A program made the translations under genes and the position numbers. From Hyphochytrium catenoides (Eukaryota > Sar > Hyphochytriomycetes > Hyphochytriales > Hyphochytriaceae), in the NCBI GenBank assembly GCA_900088475.1, contig FLMG01002414.1, forward strand, positions 3,810 through 33,921: a DNA stretch of 30,112 nucleotides, written 5' to 3'. Shown piece after piece: positions 20,458 to 30,112 of the stretch. Positions within the stretch are counted from its first letter, which is position 1. Each line of letters starts with the position of its first letter. Below the pieces are notes generated by a model. That model saw only the letters and a list, made by a program, of their open reading frames with translations, did no database searches and was not told the origin of the DNA.

Positions 20458-23400
20458 ATGATGCAAATGGACTCACCGATAGCAGGCTCAGCAAGCGCAG
20501 GTTACGGCGCCACTGAAGGTGAGACTGACGCACTTTGCTTGTTTTCCTCCTCTTCCCCAGCCCTCGAGCTGGTTAGGGATGTCTCCTTCTCTTTTCATCG
20601 AGAGTGGGCCAACAAGGACGTTTCGGCCTACATTTATTATACTTCTTACATCTTCTTCTCTTTACCCTCAGCTCTGTCTGTTGGATCCTTGGAACCACCT
20701 ACGGTACCCAGACAGATTGCATATCCCCGCCTCCAGTCAGAACTTCGGCTAAAGCTCGATGAAGTGGACAGGAGAGAAAGAATCCTCCCAACCAATAAGG
20801 GGAGTGATGGACACACAGAAGAGGAGGGAAGCACTCCTCTCCTTCCTAGTGCTCTCTCTTTTTCTTCAGGAGTGGATGAGGTGGTTTGGGATCGGGTGAT
20901 CAAGAGCCTCGATCGCTCTGTATGTGTTCTGTACAACTGCTGTCAGGAGGAGGACTCAGAAGAAAAGTGTGTGAAGGCCATGGAGCTCTTCGAACTCTAC
21001 CTTTCTGACTTTGAGCGGGTAAGAGCTATAACTTTGTCTTATCTTAAGGGAACCATTCCGCTTCTTTTGTTATTGTATCGCTTTAGTCCTTGGTCCTTAA
21101 GCTCTATGACACTATTGACTCTTTGTTTCAAGGTTAAACGACGCAGGGTTCATTCTTGTTCTCTATCTGATAAGCCTAAGACTGAGTTGCTCTCGGAACC
21201 GATCCTTCACAGCCTTACTTATCAGCTCTCTTAGTTCTACTATGTGCTCGGCGCTATTCCCTCCTGCGCTTAGCCTCTGCTTATCTCACCTAGTAGGTGT
21301 CTTTCTTGCAGATCTTTTCGAGGGTTCCTCGCGTCATCGCCTTATCGATTGATGATATACCACGTTATATATTCATATATTGTGATTCTTGGCCCCATCC
21401 TGACTGGCTTTGCTTCTATTACAGCTTCTTCACACTAAGCGGCTCAGTCAACGGCTAGAGACGTGGGGGACCGGTGGCGAGGAGTTGTCCCTCTTGCCGT
21501 TGGACGAAGGTGGGCAGCGTTCGAAATTCTCCCCTCTTCACTTTCCCGTCACCTTAGCACGCCGTCAGCTCATGCCATTGTTCCACTATCTTTTCCCATT
21601 ATTGGTAATAGGGGCAGACTCTTTTTGCAAGCATGCTTAACGTCGAGCACGTCTTTCTGTAACAATTTTCATTCTAGACCTTCCTCCTCCTATCTAAATA
21701 ACCGCCTCCATGCCCAGCGCTTCCTCCGTTCTCACCGTTCAACGTTTGTGTCGCGTTCAGGAGGGCGAGGACAAGTGCAACAGGAAGGTGGTGGTCGCTG
21801 GCACGCTGCAGGACTGTATTGCAACGGTCCTCGAGACTCCTTTTATCACAGTAATCACAGTGACACCCAAGCTAGCATGGAACCATGGGTATGATGTGGC
21901 TAAACGTTTTTTATCCCTGATGGCAAGCATTGGAGGGGTTTAGCGGAAACAGTGGACCGTACAGGAAAGGGTCAAGCGAAAAGCGTCGTTCTAGGGCCAT
22001 GAGAAGTAGGAAAGGACACTTGCTTCACAAACGTTGAAGAGATAGGCGAAAGGACAACCAAGCGCGGAAGTACTTACAAGTGCCCTACTCCGTCAATTCT
22101 TGGCAGGTGCATGGGCCCGAGGCATTGGGACTGGAAGATGATGATATGGAAGAGGATTTGGAAACGCTACGCCTCTTGGACATGGACTTTATGGCCGATG
22201 GCGATCATATCGCAGAAGAACCCGACGAAGGAAGGGAGAGACTTCTTCGGAGCTGCAGTCCCTCCACCGTAAGCACTATTGATGAGGGTGAGGAAGAAGA
22301 CCGAGATAGTGAGCAGCCTACGGGTAAGTCACTTAAGAGGGATGGGAAGTATCGGTCCTTCTCCCTATCCCTCAACCATTCTATGAGGAATATATAACAG
22401 TGTCTCCACGCAGATAATGATAATGTGAGGAAGGGATCCAGGCTAAATCTTCGTATTGATATTGAGGAGGTGACCCCTTTGATTGCGAAAAGCACTGAGG
22501 AAGATAGGGGACTAGGCGGCCAGCCTAGGTGTGTCGGCACACTCTTGTTTTCGTGTTATCTCTTCGCCTACAATCTCTTACCTGTTTCTCTCCTTTGTCA
22601 ATAAAACCTGTTTGCGTCTGTCTTGGTCAGCGAGGGCCTCCTTCTCTCTTCCTCCGCTTCACCCCAGCATCGTCTACACCAGAAGCTTTCTTCCCCCGAG
22701 AGGAGGAAGAAGACTCCGTCGGAGACAAGAAGGAGACATGAGAAGAAGATGTTGGTAGCTGAGCAGAATCGGAGTCGAATAGACAGCGAGAGACAGGCTA
22801 AGCTCAGAGTTGCGGCGGACAGAGTGAAAGGAGTTAGTCAACGACAGGCTAAGAAGCTGCAACAACAGGAAGAGACCTTGCTTGCGAAGTTGGACAGAGC
22901 AGGTGATTTTCATTTCTCTCTTCCCAGAGATCGCTTCCTGTTCCTTTTGCCGTTCGGCTGATCATCGTTCCTGTACTCTATGTTGGCTACTAGGTAGTCA
23001 TTCTTGACTTCCTAGCGCTCCAGACCCCGGATTTGGGGCTGAACTATAAAGCTATGCATGCTCTGCTCTGTGAATCCGTGACAGCTCTTCTTGATGAATG
23101 CCAACTGTCGTCTTCCTTTTTTTTTTCTTTCGCTATGTCTTATCCTTCCAACTTAGGTGAGCTACACTCGGCGCATCTGCGTACTATCGCTCGGAAGGCT
23201 GGAAATGAGAATACGAAAGTGGAAGAAGTCGGATTCATCAAGACACTCACAACTGAGAATATGAAGGTGAAGCAGAGAACGCTGATTCATGCTTCAAGGC
23301 CGAGGGGATTGCTAGTTCTGACTGCGGTATGCTGCAGGTCAGCCTAGAACAGAGGTTAGAGAGCAGCGAGCTAAGAAGGCAACAGCAGCTTCTCCGGCTG

Positions 23401-26400
23401 AGGGAAAAGGCAAAGGGTAAGGCAGAAAAGGAGAGAGAGGCTGCTGAAAGAAGGAAGGAGATAGAAAGCGCTGGAGCAGAACGGTTGGCAGCTCTTCAGA
23501 AACGATTGGAGGATGTAGAGGCCAGGAGGCAGGAAAGAAGAGCCGCGGCAAAGAGACGAGAGAGTCTTAACAAGGTAACCACGTCTTTGACTACCATCCG
23601 ATGATATGCAGCTCGCGACGGGGCCATGAGACCGCTATGTTCCCTGAATGCCTACTTCCTGCTTCATGGTATTTTCTCTTCGCTGGGATCTAAGCGCGTC
23701 ATCAAACGCATCACTTAAGAGCCAGGCGTACGTTCTTTGGTCCTTCACTATCTCACATTCGTCTGTGAGTCTCATGAATCCTTCTTGCTCATAGACTGAC
23801 CTTGACATGAAGACCCCGGAGAAGTCAGAGCACTCTCCACTTTCTCTGTTGGCAGGGGTCGAAAATGTCATGGGTATCCGGCCAAGAAGAGAGCGAGAGA
23901 AGTCTATGCGTCAGAAGGCTAGGAAGATCAGACAGAAGCTAACTGCAACATCACCGGGTACGGTCCTGCGTTACTCCCTATCTATGCCTTACTCTGCCTG
24001 TTTCCTCCGTTTTCCGGTCACCGCCATCTTACTGAAATTGCTTTCACCACCAGGTGTTAAAGAGTCGGATCTCCTCATTCCAAAGTCTCTCCCCGCAAGT
24101 GAGGCGACGTCAAGAAAACTTCAGCGCTGTCTCGAGACTCTGGCGCAGACGTATGAGAAGTATAGCGGAGACGAGTTCCCCTCCTATTCTTCAGCTGGAA
24201 GGGTAATTCTTCCTAGAGACACCGTGCAAGCGGAGGCGGCACTGAGAGAGATTAGCAGGATTACAGATCTCAGATCCGATAGTGATCTACATTTGATTCG
24301 GTCTCTTGGAGGGATACGAGTACTATCTCTGTTGGCCACGCTTGAGATACTGCTTCCTTCCCTCTCCTCAGCTGCACTTAGTGTCCTGGCAACACTTTCA
24401 CTTCTCCCGGCCAACAGAGACTATCTACTCGCCTCTGATCTTCTACCCGAGCTGGTAGATCTCCTAGTGCGAGTGTTAAGCAGCCGTAAGCCTTTAAGCT
24501 CGACGGATGAAGATCACGAGCAGCTGATTATCAATGTGCTCAATCTGATGATCCTTCAGCTATGGCATAAGCCTAGGGAAGAGCTGCAGCCAACTAAGAG
24601 CGAAGTTTTTAGGTGCGTCTCCCGCCATCGTGGTGTCTTTCCGTCTTTGTCTCTGCTGCGTATCAATTTCGCAGCGTGCTGTGTTTCCGTACGATAACTC
24701 TATCAGAACCACTCTTTAGTAAAGGAGACAGTTTCTCTTACTTCTGTTAACTCATCGAGTTGACCACCCTTGTGTCTACTACTAGGTATCTAGTCAACGC
24801 CGGGGCTATGATGCGGATTGCCGACCGGTTCATTTCTTACCGACAGGGCTATTATACGGGTGTCGAGGCTTCCAACACGCGCCTACTGCTGAAAAGCTTG
24901 GCGTTTTTGGAGGCACTGACGGGATCCGCGGCCGGGTACGAAACATTAAGGAGAGACAGGGCGTGGACCGACGCACAACACGCCGCTAGGCTAATCATGC
25001 ACCTAGAGCAAAATGGAACTATAGGCCCATGACTTGGTTACTCCTCACCAATATCCTTCTTGTCTCTGACCTCTCTCACACAAATCGCTCCCTTTTGACA
25101 TCCTTCAGTACCCGTGCCCAACCCGCTTTTACCATGGCAGACCTGCGCCTCCCCGTCATAAGTGTCTTTAAAGAGACTGGACTCATGGGTAAAGTAGAAT
25201 GCTTTCATCCCTCTCTACGTCAAGGACAGACTCTGACTCTGCTCCATCAGGTATTGTCTCTCTCTTAATCTCTTTGATATGGGCGAATCGAGGCCCAAAC
25301 AGCCAGCAGGTGGACTCTCAGGACCTCTCTGTTCCCATGATGAAGATTGCTTGGATGGCTCTCAAAGTTCTGAACAATGTTGCGAGAGTGGATGTGAAGT
25401 TGGTGCAGGTATGAGAATCTGGAATGAACTGAAGAGCGTCGAAGGACCAGAAGATTAGAAGTAAGGCCGACGCGAGACCAACAAATGGCCTATAAAGGAC
25501 GGAAAGACCTGCACAGAGAGAAAGTGATTGTCGTAGGAGGTTTGAGGAATATCACTCTCCGGCAGAAGGGCCAGGTCTTTGAAGAGAGGACGAGAAGTGG
25601 CATCCCATGAGCTTTCTCCAAACCACTGTTAATGTGCTCTCATATCCATGGACGCTATCCATCCTTTGATTCCCGTTAACTATTTTGCAGGCTACTCTTT
25701 GCTCGGCTAGCGTACAGCGAGAGTTTAACCACCTTCAAGGATATCTTCTCCCCAGGATCCATCGCCAGCTTCGTCCTTCCTTTTCTCTCTCTCCCTCTTC
25801 TTCTCCTTCTCCCTCCTCTTCGCTCTCTCCTCATGATTTAGACGAGGCCGATGAACTGTTGCACGAACTGCTCATCCTCTTGGGCTACTATGCCCTACAA
25901 AACCCTAAGAGTCAGGAGACCTTAAGATGGGGAGTGCCATCAGTTCTGCAGCAACTCACAGCTTTGCCATTTAGATATTTCTCTGATGTCAGGTAAGGGC
26001 AAGCACCTCTTCTTTTGCAAGCGAATTATCGAGTTAAATAGTTGTTTCGCCTTTGCCGAAAGATTCCCTTCAAACGATGGGGTATCCCTATATGTTCTCG
26101 GCTTGATGACACGGTTTAAAACTGACTTTACTGTCCTTCTATGGACCTGCCTCTGGCACCCGCACTCTTGTCGCACTTAATATCGCTAATCCTTGTCACA
26201 TTGAATGTCGCTAATCCGGTCTTACCAGATTTCAGGACATCCTCTTTCCGACCCTTATAGCTGCGTGCTTTGAGTCTCCCCAAAACTGCTGGATTGTGGA
26301 GCAGCAATGCAGCTGCAAGTTTCTTCTGGTCTATCTCCTTAGACATAAGACTAGCCGCGAAGACGGTATCGCAGCCGTGAAGAGTGATGTAGTCTCTTCC

Positions 26401-26668
26401 CTGGCGTACCATTGCTCAGGGACAGCAGAGGCTGCGGAATTTGAGGAAGGTAAGAGCCTTCATCTGGATTGTGCCCTTTTCCTTTCCGTCCTCATGTTCG
26501 GTTCCTTCGTCTTTCCTTCCTCGCCCAGCCGATGGGGAAGCTCATGACGTTCCCTCCTGGATAAATTTTGCCAATCGGTTTCCTGTCTTTCTCTGGGACC
26601 GAGCCATCCAGTTCTTTTCCTCACCGGCCAAGTGTGGAGATTGGGGGCTACTAGATTGTCAAGAGTAA
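20458..26668 (+). CDS. SCAPER: SCAPER homologue (S-phase cyclin A-associated protein in the ER)
   Basis: In animals SCAPER is an ER-associated cyclin A partner linked to cell-cycle exit and cilia; its job here is inferred only. Sixteen exons: 20458-21018, 21425-21509, 21761-21888, 22107-22323, 22414-22528, 22631-22902, 23157-23266, 23338-23574, 23795-23957, 24054-24612, 24786-24935, 25109-25188, 25251-25408, 25691-25992, 26229-26449, 26529-26668; 1165 residues (human about 1400). The N-terminal helical domain is VWDRVIKSLDRSVCVLYNCC through LSDFER. A coiled coil (exons 6-8) starts at HQKLSSPERRKKTP. A helical-repeat C-terminal half has RSLGGIRVLSLL, LGYYALQNPKSQETL, FRYFSDVR, ILFPTLIAACFESPQN and ANRFPVFLWDRAIQFF. 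Exon 14 has a Ser/Pro-rich insert. The C2H2 zinc finger of the animal protein is not found. The 42 nt at 20519-20560 could be an in-frame intron. The exon 11 donor is uncertain. Confidence 0.9.
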
Positions 26669-27252
26669 GAGGAAAGTCGAGAGATGGTGAAAGAGACAGA
26701 TGAAGGCACTGTGAGAGGGTCAGGTAGAAGTCCTTCTTTGACTCTGAGTTTGGAAAGACTGTCCACCATATTCGGCAGCGCTCTTCTTAATTGTGGTTAG
26801 TGTCTTCTGACATGGAGCAGCGCTCCTTGTCACAGAAGCTAAACGCATGTGTACTCATAAGCACAGAGCACTAGGCACAGAAGCAGGCTGTGACCTCATT
26901 ACGTGCTACATAATAAACTATTTATCAGGTAAAGAGCGATTAAGGTATCACAAGCGTAGAGGACAGTGAGAGTATAGCAATGGGAGAATGTCATACTTGG
27001 TGGCAAGATATAGGTCCATACAGAGCCCTTAATCGGAAGTCGCACGTCGAACCAGAGCACGCCACTGAAATAGCGCCGCCAATAATAACCAATACCGGGC
27101 TCATCTGCCCTAACCTGATGCTTTTAGGCGCCGGTGTGAAGTCCTATCCTCTCTATTCTTGTATCTCAGGTTTGGGAAACTTCTTTTGTCATTGCCTCCA
27201 ATGATTGACGCAATTCACCCCGCCACTGAAGGACGAGTATGCGCAGTCTCCC
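26669..27252. other. Convergent 3' spacer between SCAPER and the longin-roadblock gene
   Basis: Both flanking genes end here. A canonical AATAAA at 26912-26917 on the + strand lies about 245 bases past the SCAPER stop and could be its polyadenylation signal. The SCAPER stop codon overlaps a donor-like GTAAGA at 26665, but the protein already ends where its relatives do. The one open frame (26980-27204) has no recognisable content. I see nothing else. Confidence 0.5.
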
Positions 27253-29692
27253 CTAGCGTTGTACTTGATGAAGGTTCGACATCAGCCGAAAGACTGCAAA
27301 GGGATCGATTGGGGTCAGGGTAGATAAAGAGTGGGTTGATCCAACGAAACCACAGGCAAACATCAGATAGCACACAATGACGTCGAAGGAAGGAAAGATC
27401 TGCGTGTCGTTAGGACTTTCAACGGTCGTTAGAGGGCTACCATTTGCTCCGTTACCTTTGTTGAGCATGTCCGAGGTCTCATCGATGGCGGTTCTACACG
27501 ATGCAACTGATGATGATTTCTTGCACAGAACCAGGAGTGTGCCCCGTTCCATACGACGAAGAAATATGCGGGAGTTTCTACTTCCTTCTAAGTCCAGAGT
27601 TAACGCGCTGTCGCCGTTGAAAGACACTGGAAATACCACGTGGTGCCAAAGAAACGACGCAGAGCAACTAGTTAATACTCTGGAGGTCCATGAGATCCAT
27701 GGGTAGAGAACATGGTGTTTCTCACTTAGCGAAGAATGGCGGGAGTCAAAGTACAGGCTAGAAAATAGAGTTCAAGGTGCCGCCACCACGAGGAAGAGGG
27801 CGGGAACTGCCAGAGAGGAGGCAAGTGCTCCGGAAAACTAGATGCAAAAGGCTATTCAATGCGACACACTGGCAACGTTATGGAAGAGCCGAGAGAGACA
27901 CGGAGCAAAGGGCCCAGGAGGAGCGGGGAACATGTCAACAAGGAGCGGCTAGCAAAATCCTTTTTGCCCAGGAAGGGTTCGACAGGCTATCTTACTTATA
28001 TCCGTTGAAAGACTAAGTAAGGCTTGCAAGTTTGCCATCACACCGAGCTGATCCACTTCTGAGGTCGAGTGCGTGACAGAATCATCCGTCACAAGTACTG
28101 CCTTCATAATCCCCCGACGATGGTGTACTATTCCAAGCAATGACATGCAGTGAGAAAGAGTTAGTGTCCAGAAGAGGAAAATCAAGTAACATGAACTTCG
28201 TGTGCCGTCTCTGAAGATAGTATGCTGACCAAAGAATTAGCGCAGAGAAGGCAGTAGACGAGCTGATGCAGGAAAACAAGTCCAGAGCTCTCTTCTCTTA
28301 CATTTTGAAAGTATTGGCTTCACAGACCGTCGTATTACCTGCACGAGCATAGATGACAGATACGGAGTCTTAAAACCGAGTGATACCCCCAGGGTATAGA
28401 GGACGGACAACTGTCACGAGGAAATGTCACAGCCAGCTCATACAGTGATGGGTGGTCTTTCAATTCAGAAAGATCTGAAGGAGAGACACCAGATTTCTCA
28501 GTAGTTGGTGGCAGGATAGCTCAACAGAGAGGAAGCATTCCTTAGGGCGCTTGGCCTAAGGAGATGTGTGACAGACCTCTGAGACCCTGGAATTGAAGCT
28601 ATGGAAATCCTTAAGGTTGTGTGCGCCTGCACCCAAAGATGAAGAGTGTTCTTCCACGAAGGCAGAGAGGAGCTCGTTGGCGATCAACTTTCCAAAGTCC
28701 TGGCCGTAGGTGTGAATTAAGGCTCCATAAGGCACAACAGACGAAGACAGGAAAGTATTCTGGACGACAGCAATGAGGGTTCTGAGCGCATCGACGAGTA
28801 GAACATAGGGAACAATAGAACAGAGACTGAGATGGAAGGACATAAAGCGCAAGAAGCTATTCATCTACGACGACGGCGAAGGGAAAAGAGTAGGATATGT
28901 CTTCTTTGTCCTGGAAAAGCGCGCAAAAGACTTTGGCTGTCTCATTGATGACGAGGGTCACGGCCACTGCAATAACAAATAACAGACATCAGAGGGAGCT
29001 GACCCAGATGGCTTTGCATTTACCAGAGAACTATGCTTTTGCAGGCAAGTTGGGGAGGATAGGACTGCGATTCTACTCTGAAGGATAAAGCGCCATAGGG
29101 GTGGATAGTGATGTGGAAGCCGATCGGGGAAAGCACCACGATAAGGAGACGGAAGGGGCGAAGCGACGAACCGTGAGAGAGCTCAATGTATGACACTGGA
29201 AGCCCTGTCGTTTTCGAAGAGAACTCTACCAATGCAGTAAGAAGTGAGCCGACGAGCCGTGGCTGGCAGAAGGAAAGGGTGTCAGCACGAGGACAAAGAG
29301 GTCGGCGAAGCATTTCGCGCTTTGTCATCTCATCTCCCTCTTTGACAAACCTCCTACCCACGTCCCTTTCCGACGCTTTGTTTGATGCTCTCTCTCTCTC
29401 TCTCTTCTTCTCTCTCTCTGAGATCTTTTTCTCGGTCTCTCTGGGATGAGAAATATCTGATGCCTAACCTCATGCCAGCTTTTCTTTCTCTCAGAAGAGG
29501 AAACCTAGTTCCAGCCATGAAGCTTTCTTCCTCTCTCTCCTTTTTTTGCTCTGTCTCCCTGCCTCTGTGTGTGTGTGTGTGTTTGTCTCTCTCTTTCTCC
29601 CTCTCATCTCTTACCTGTGCCACAGCGTTGACAAACTCTTTGGAGAAAAGGAGCAAGCCGCTTGTGGACATTATCAAGACAGTTCGAAGCAT
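27253..29692 (-). CDS. Small longin-like plus roadblock-like two-domain protein, function unknown
   Basis: I do not recognise a named gene. Eight exons: 29615-29692, 29172-29262, 28899-28966, 28577-28705, 28302-28338, 27996-28127, 27456-27626, 27253-27293; 248 residues with all phases closed. Residues 1-120 follow the longin order: two strands (RTVLIMSTSGLLLFSKEF), helix (PRLVGSLLTALVEFS), three strands (VSYIELSHVAVTLV to KVFCALFQDKED), helix (DFGKLIANELLSAFVEE), helix. Residues about 121-248 follow a roadblock/LC7 order: helix (IRRSVKPILSKL), strands (KAVLVTDDSVTHS), helix (VDQLGVMANLQALLSL), strands (ALTLDL, RIFLRRM, TLLVLCKK), helix (SCRTAIDETSDMLNKVFRL). Such folds usually sit in small-GTPase regulators or coat adaptors, so a trafficking or GTPase role is a guess. 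No membrane segment or signal peptide is seen. The ATG sits just before the first strand. Intron 3 looks U12-type. Confidence 0.72.
28706..28898 (-). other. Probable U12-type AT-AC intron
   Basis: Read on the - strand, the intron begins ATATCCTA directly after the GAC codon of KED, close to the minor-spliceosome donor ATATCCTT. It ends in CACCTAC. A branch-like CCTTAAT lies with its second A 11 nt before the end, within the tight spacing typical of U12 introns. Removing 193 nt keeps phase zero and gives KEDGQDFGKLIA. A U2-type alternative (GTC donor about 24 nt inside, CAG acceptor 6 nt downstream) also keeps frame, so this is a strong but unproved reading. Confidence 0.65.
29388..29582. repeat. 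CT and TG dinucleotide repeats in intron 1 of the longin-roadblock gene
   Basis: On the + strand a CT-rich run at about 29388-29441 and a (TG)n run at about 29566-29582 are seen directly. Both lie in the first intron of the - strand gene, so that intron is GA- and CA-rich when transcribed. This is the reverse of the pyrimidine bias of most introns in the window. Confidence 0.8.
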
Positions 29693-30112
29693 TGCCCTCT
29701 TCTGTAGGACGCCAACGAGGACGACAGAGCTCCTACTACACTACGGTGCCAGGGCCATGATGCCAACTTGTCCTGAGGATGTCCTTATGGTCTTCGAGTT
29801 CCGGGTAAAGTTGCAAGCAATCCAACAGTCAAGATTGGCTACAGGGATGAGGACGGCGCATTGATACCGACTGACAAACGCGACAACAGAAAAATTGACT
29901 GGAAGACAAACAGGATGAAGCCTTGGAGGGAGGACGAGAGCTAGAGAGATGCCAACGAGGAAAGTCAGGAAGCCGCCCCTTCGAAGAGGGATGCCAATCT
30001 GCTGGGACCTGGTGCAGCGGAGAAGCCCACGGATGGGAAGGAGTGAATATATATAGATACGGATGACGAGCCAGAAGCGAGAAAGCAATAGAGAACCGCA
30101 CCGAGCAAGTTG
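29693..30112 (-). other. 5' flank of the longin-roadblock gene, to the window edge
   Basis: The start ATG at 29692 fits the beginning of a longin fold, so I treat this as 5' UTR and promoter. A possible 43-nt intron (29702-29744, GTAGTG to CTACAG) sits just before the ATG, but nothing upstream can be tested by frame. Open frames on the - strand reaching about 30100 look hydrophobic but match nothing I know. A second gene entering from the right cannot be excluded. Confidence 0.35.

Noticed and set aside
23635-23871. 78-codon - strand open frame across a SCAPER intron and exon 9
   Set aside because: It overlaps a well-supported + strand exon, has no splice partners and resembles no family I know.
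27377-27706. 109-codon + strand open frame
   Set aside because: It is the antisense shadow of exon 7 of the longin-roadblock gene, whose - strand reading is phase-consistent and protein-like.
28160-28280. - strand open frame with YYLQRRHTKFMLLDF as an exon of the longin-roadblock gene
   Set aside because: Joining it would shift the frame and run away from the conserved GIMKAVLVTDD segment, whereas the acceptor at 28128 gives a smooth and in-phase protein.
1-30112. CRISPR arrays, insertion sequences, phage or viral genes, tRNA and rRNA genes
   Set aside because: I looked for spaced direct repeats, terminal inverted repeats with transposase-like frames, T-loop motifs and rRNA-like sequence on both strands and found none convincing. 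The window is ordinary nuclear gene space, not an accessory island.

Overview
This window is nuclear DNA from a eukaryote with intron-dense genes, and I read five protein-coding genes in it. The organism is most likely a unicellular alga or other protist. The reasons are short exons (37-560 nt), GT-AG introns of roughly 60-400 nt with CT-rich 3' ends on the coding strand, loose donor sites, and genes known only from eukaryotes. There are no bacterial operons, Shine-Dalgarno sites, CRISPR arrays, rRNAs, tRNAs or insertion sequences that I can see. I cannot name the species.

Layout, left to right: (1) + strand 109-2809, a CDC50/LEM3/TMEM30 protein, the accessory subunit of P4 lipid flippases. 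(2) A CT-repeat-rich spacer that holds a likely 5'-UTR intron, then + strand 4564-8921, serine palmitoyltransferase subunit 1 (LCB1). (3) - strand 9294-19144, a DCAF1 (VprBP) homologue of about 31 exons with armadillo-like, LisH, WD40 and acidic-tail parts. (4) A 1.3 kb head-to-head spacer, then + strand 20458-26668, a SCAPER homologue. (5) - strand 27253-29692, a small protein of 248 residues that I read as a longin-like domain joined to a roadblock-like domain. I can assign no name or function to it.

The exon models were built by hand. For each gene I joined open segments at splice sites, required the reading phase to be kept across every junction, and used similarity to known family members as a guide. 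All five models close to a multiple of three with no internal stop. A few junctions remain ambiguous and are marked.

The genes are not a functional cluster. CDC50 and LCB1 both concern membrane lipids (flipping and sphingolipid synthesis), DCAF1 is a ubiquitin-ligase receptor, and SCAPER is linked to cyclin A/ER biology. The two most interesting items are both in the last gene: a probable U12-type AT-AC intron, and the longin plus roadblock architecture.
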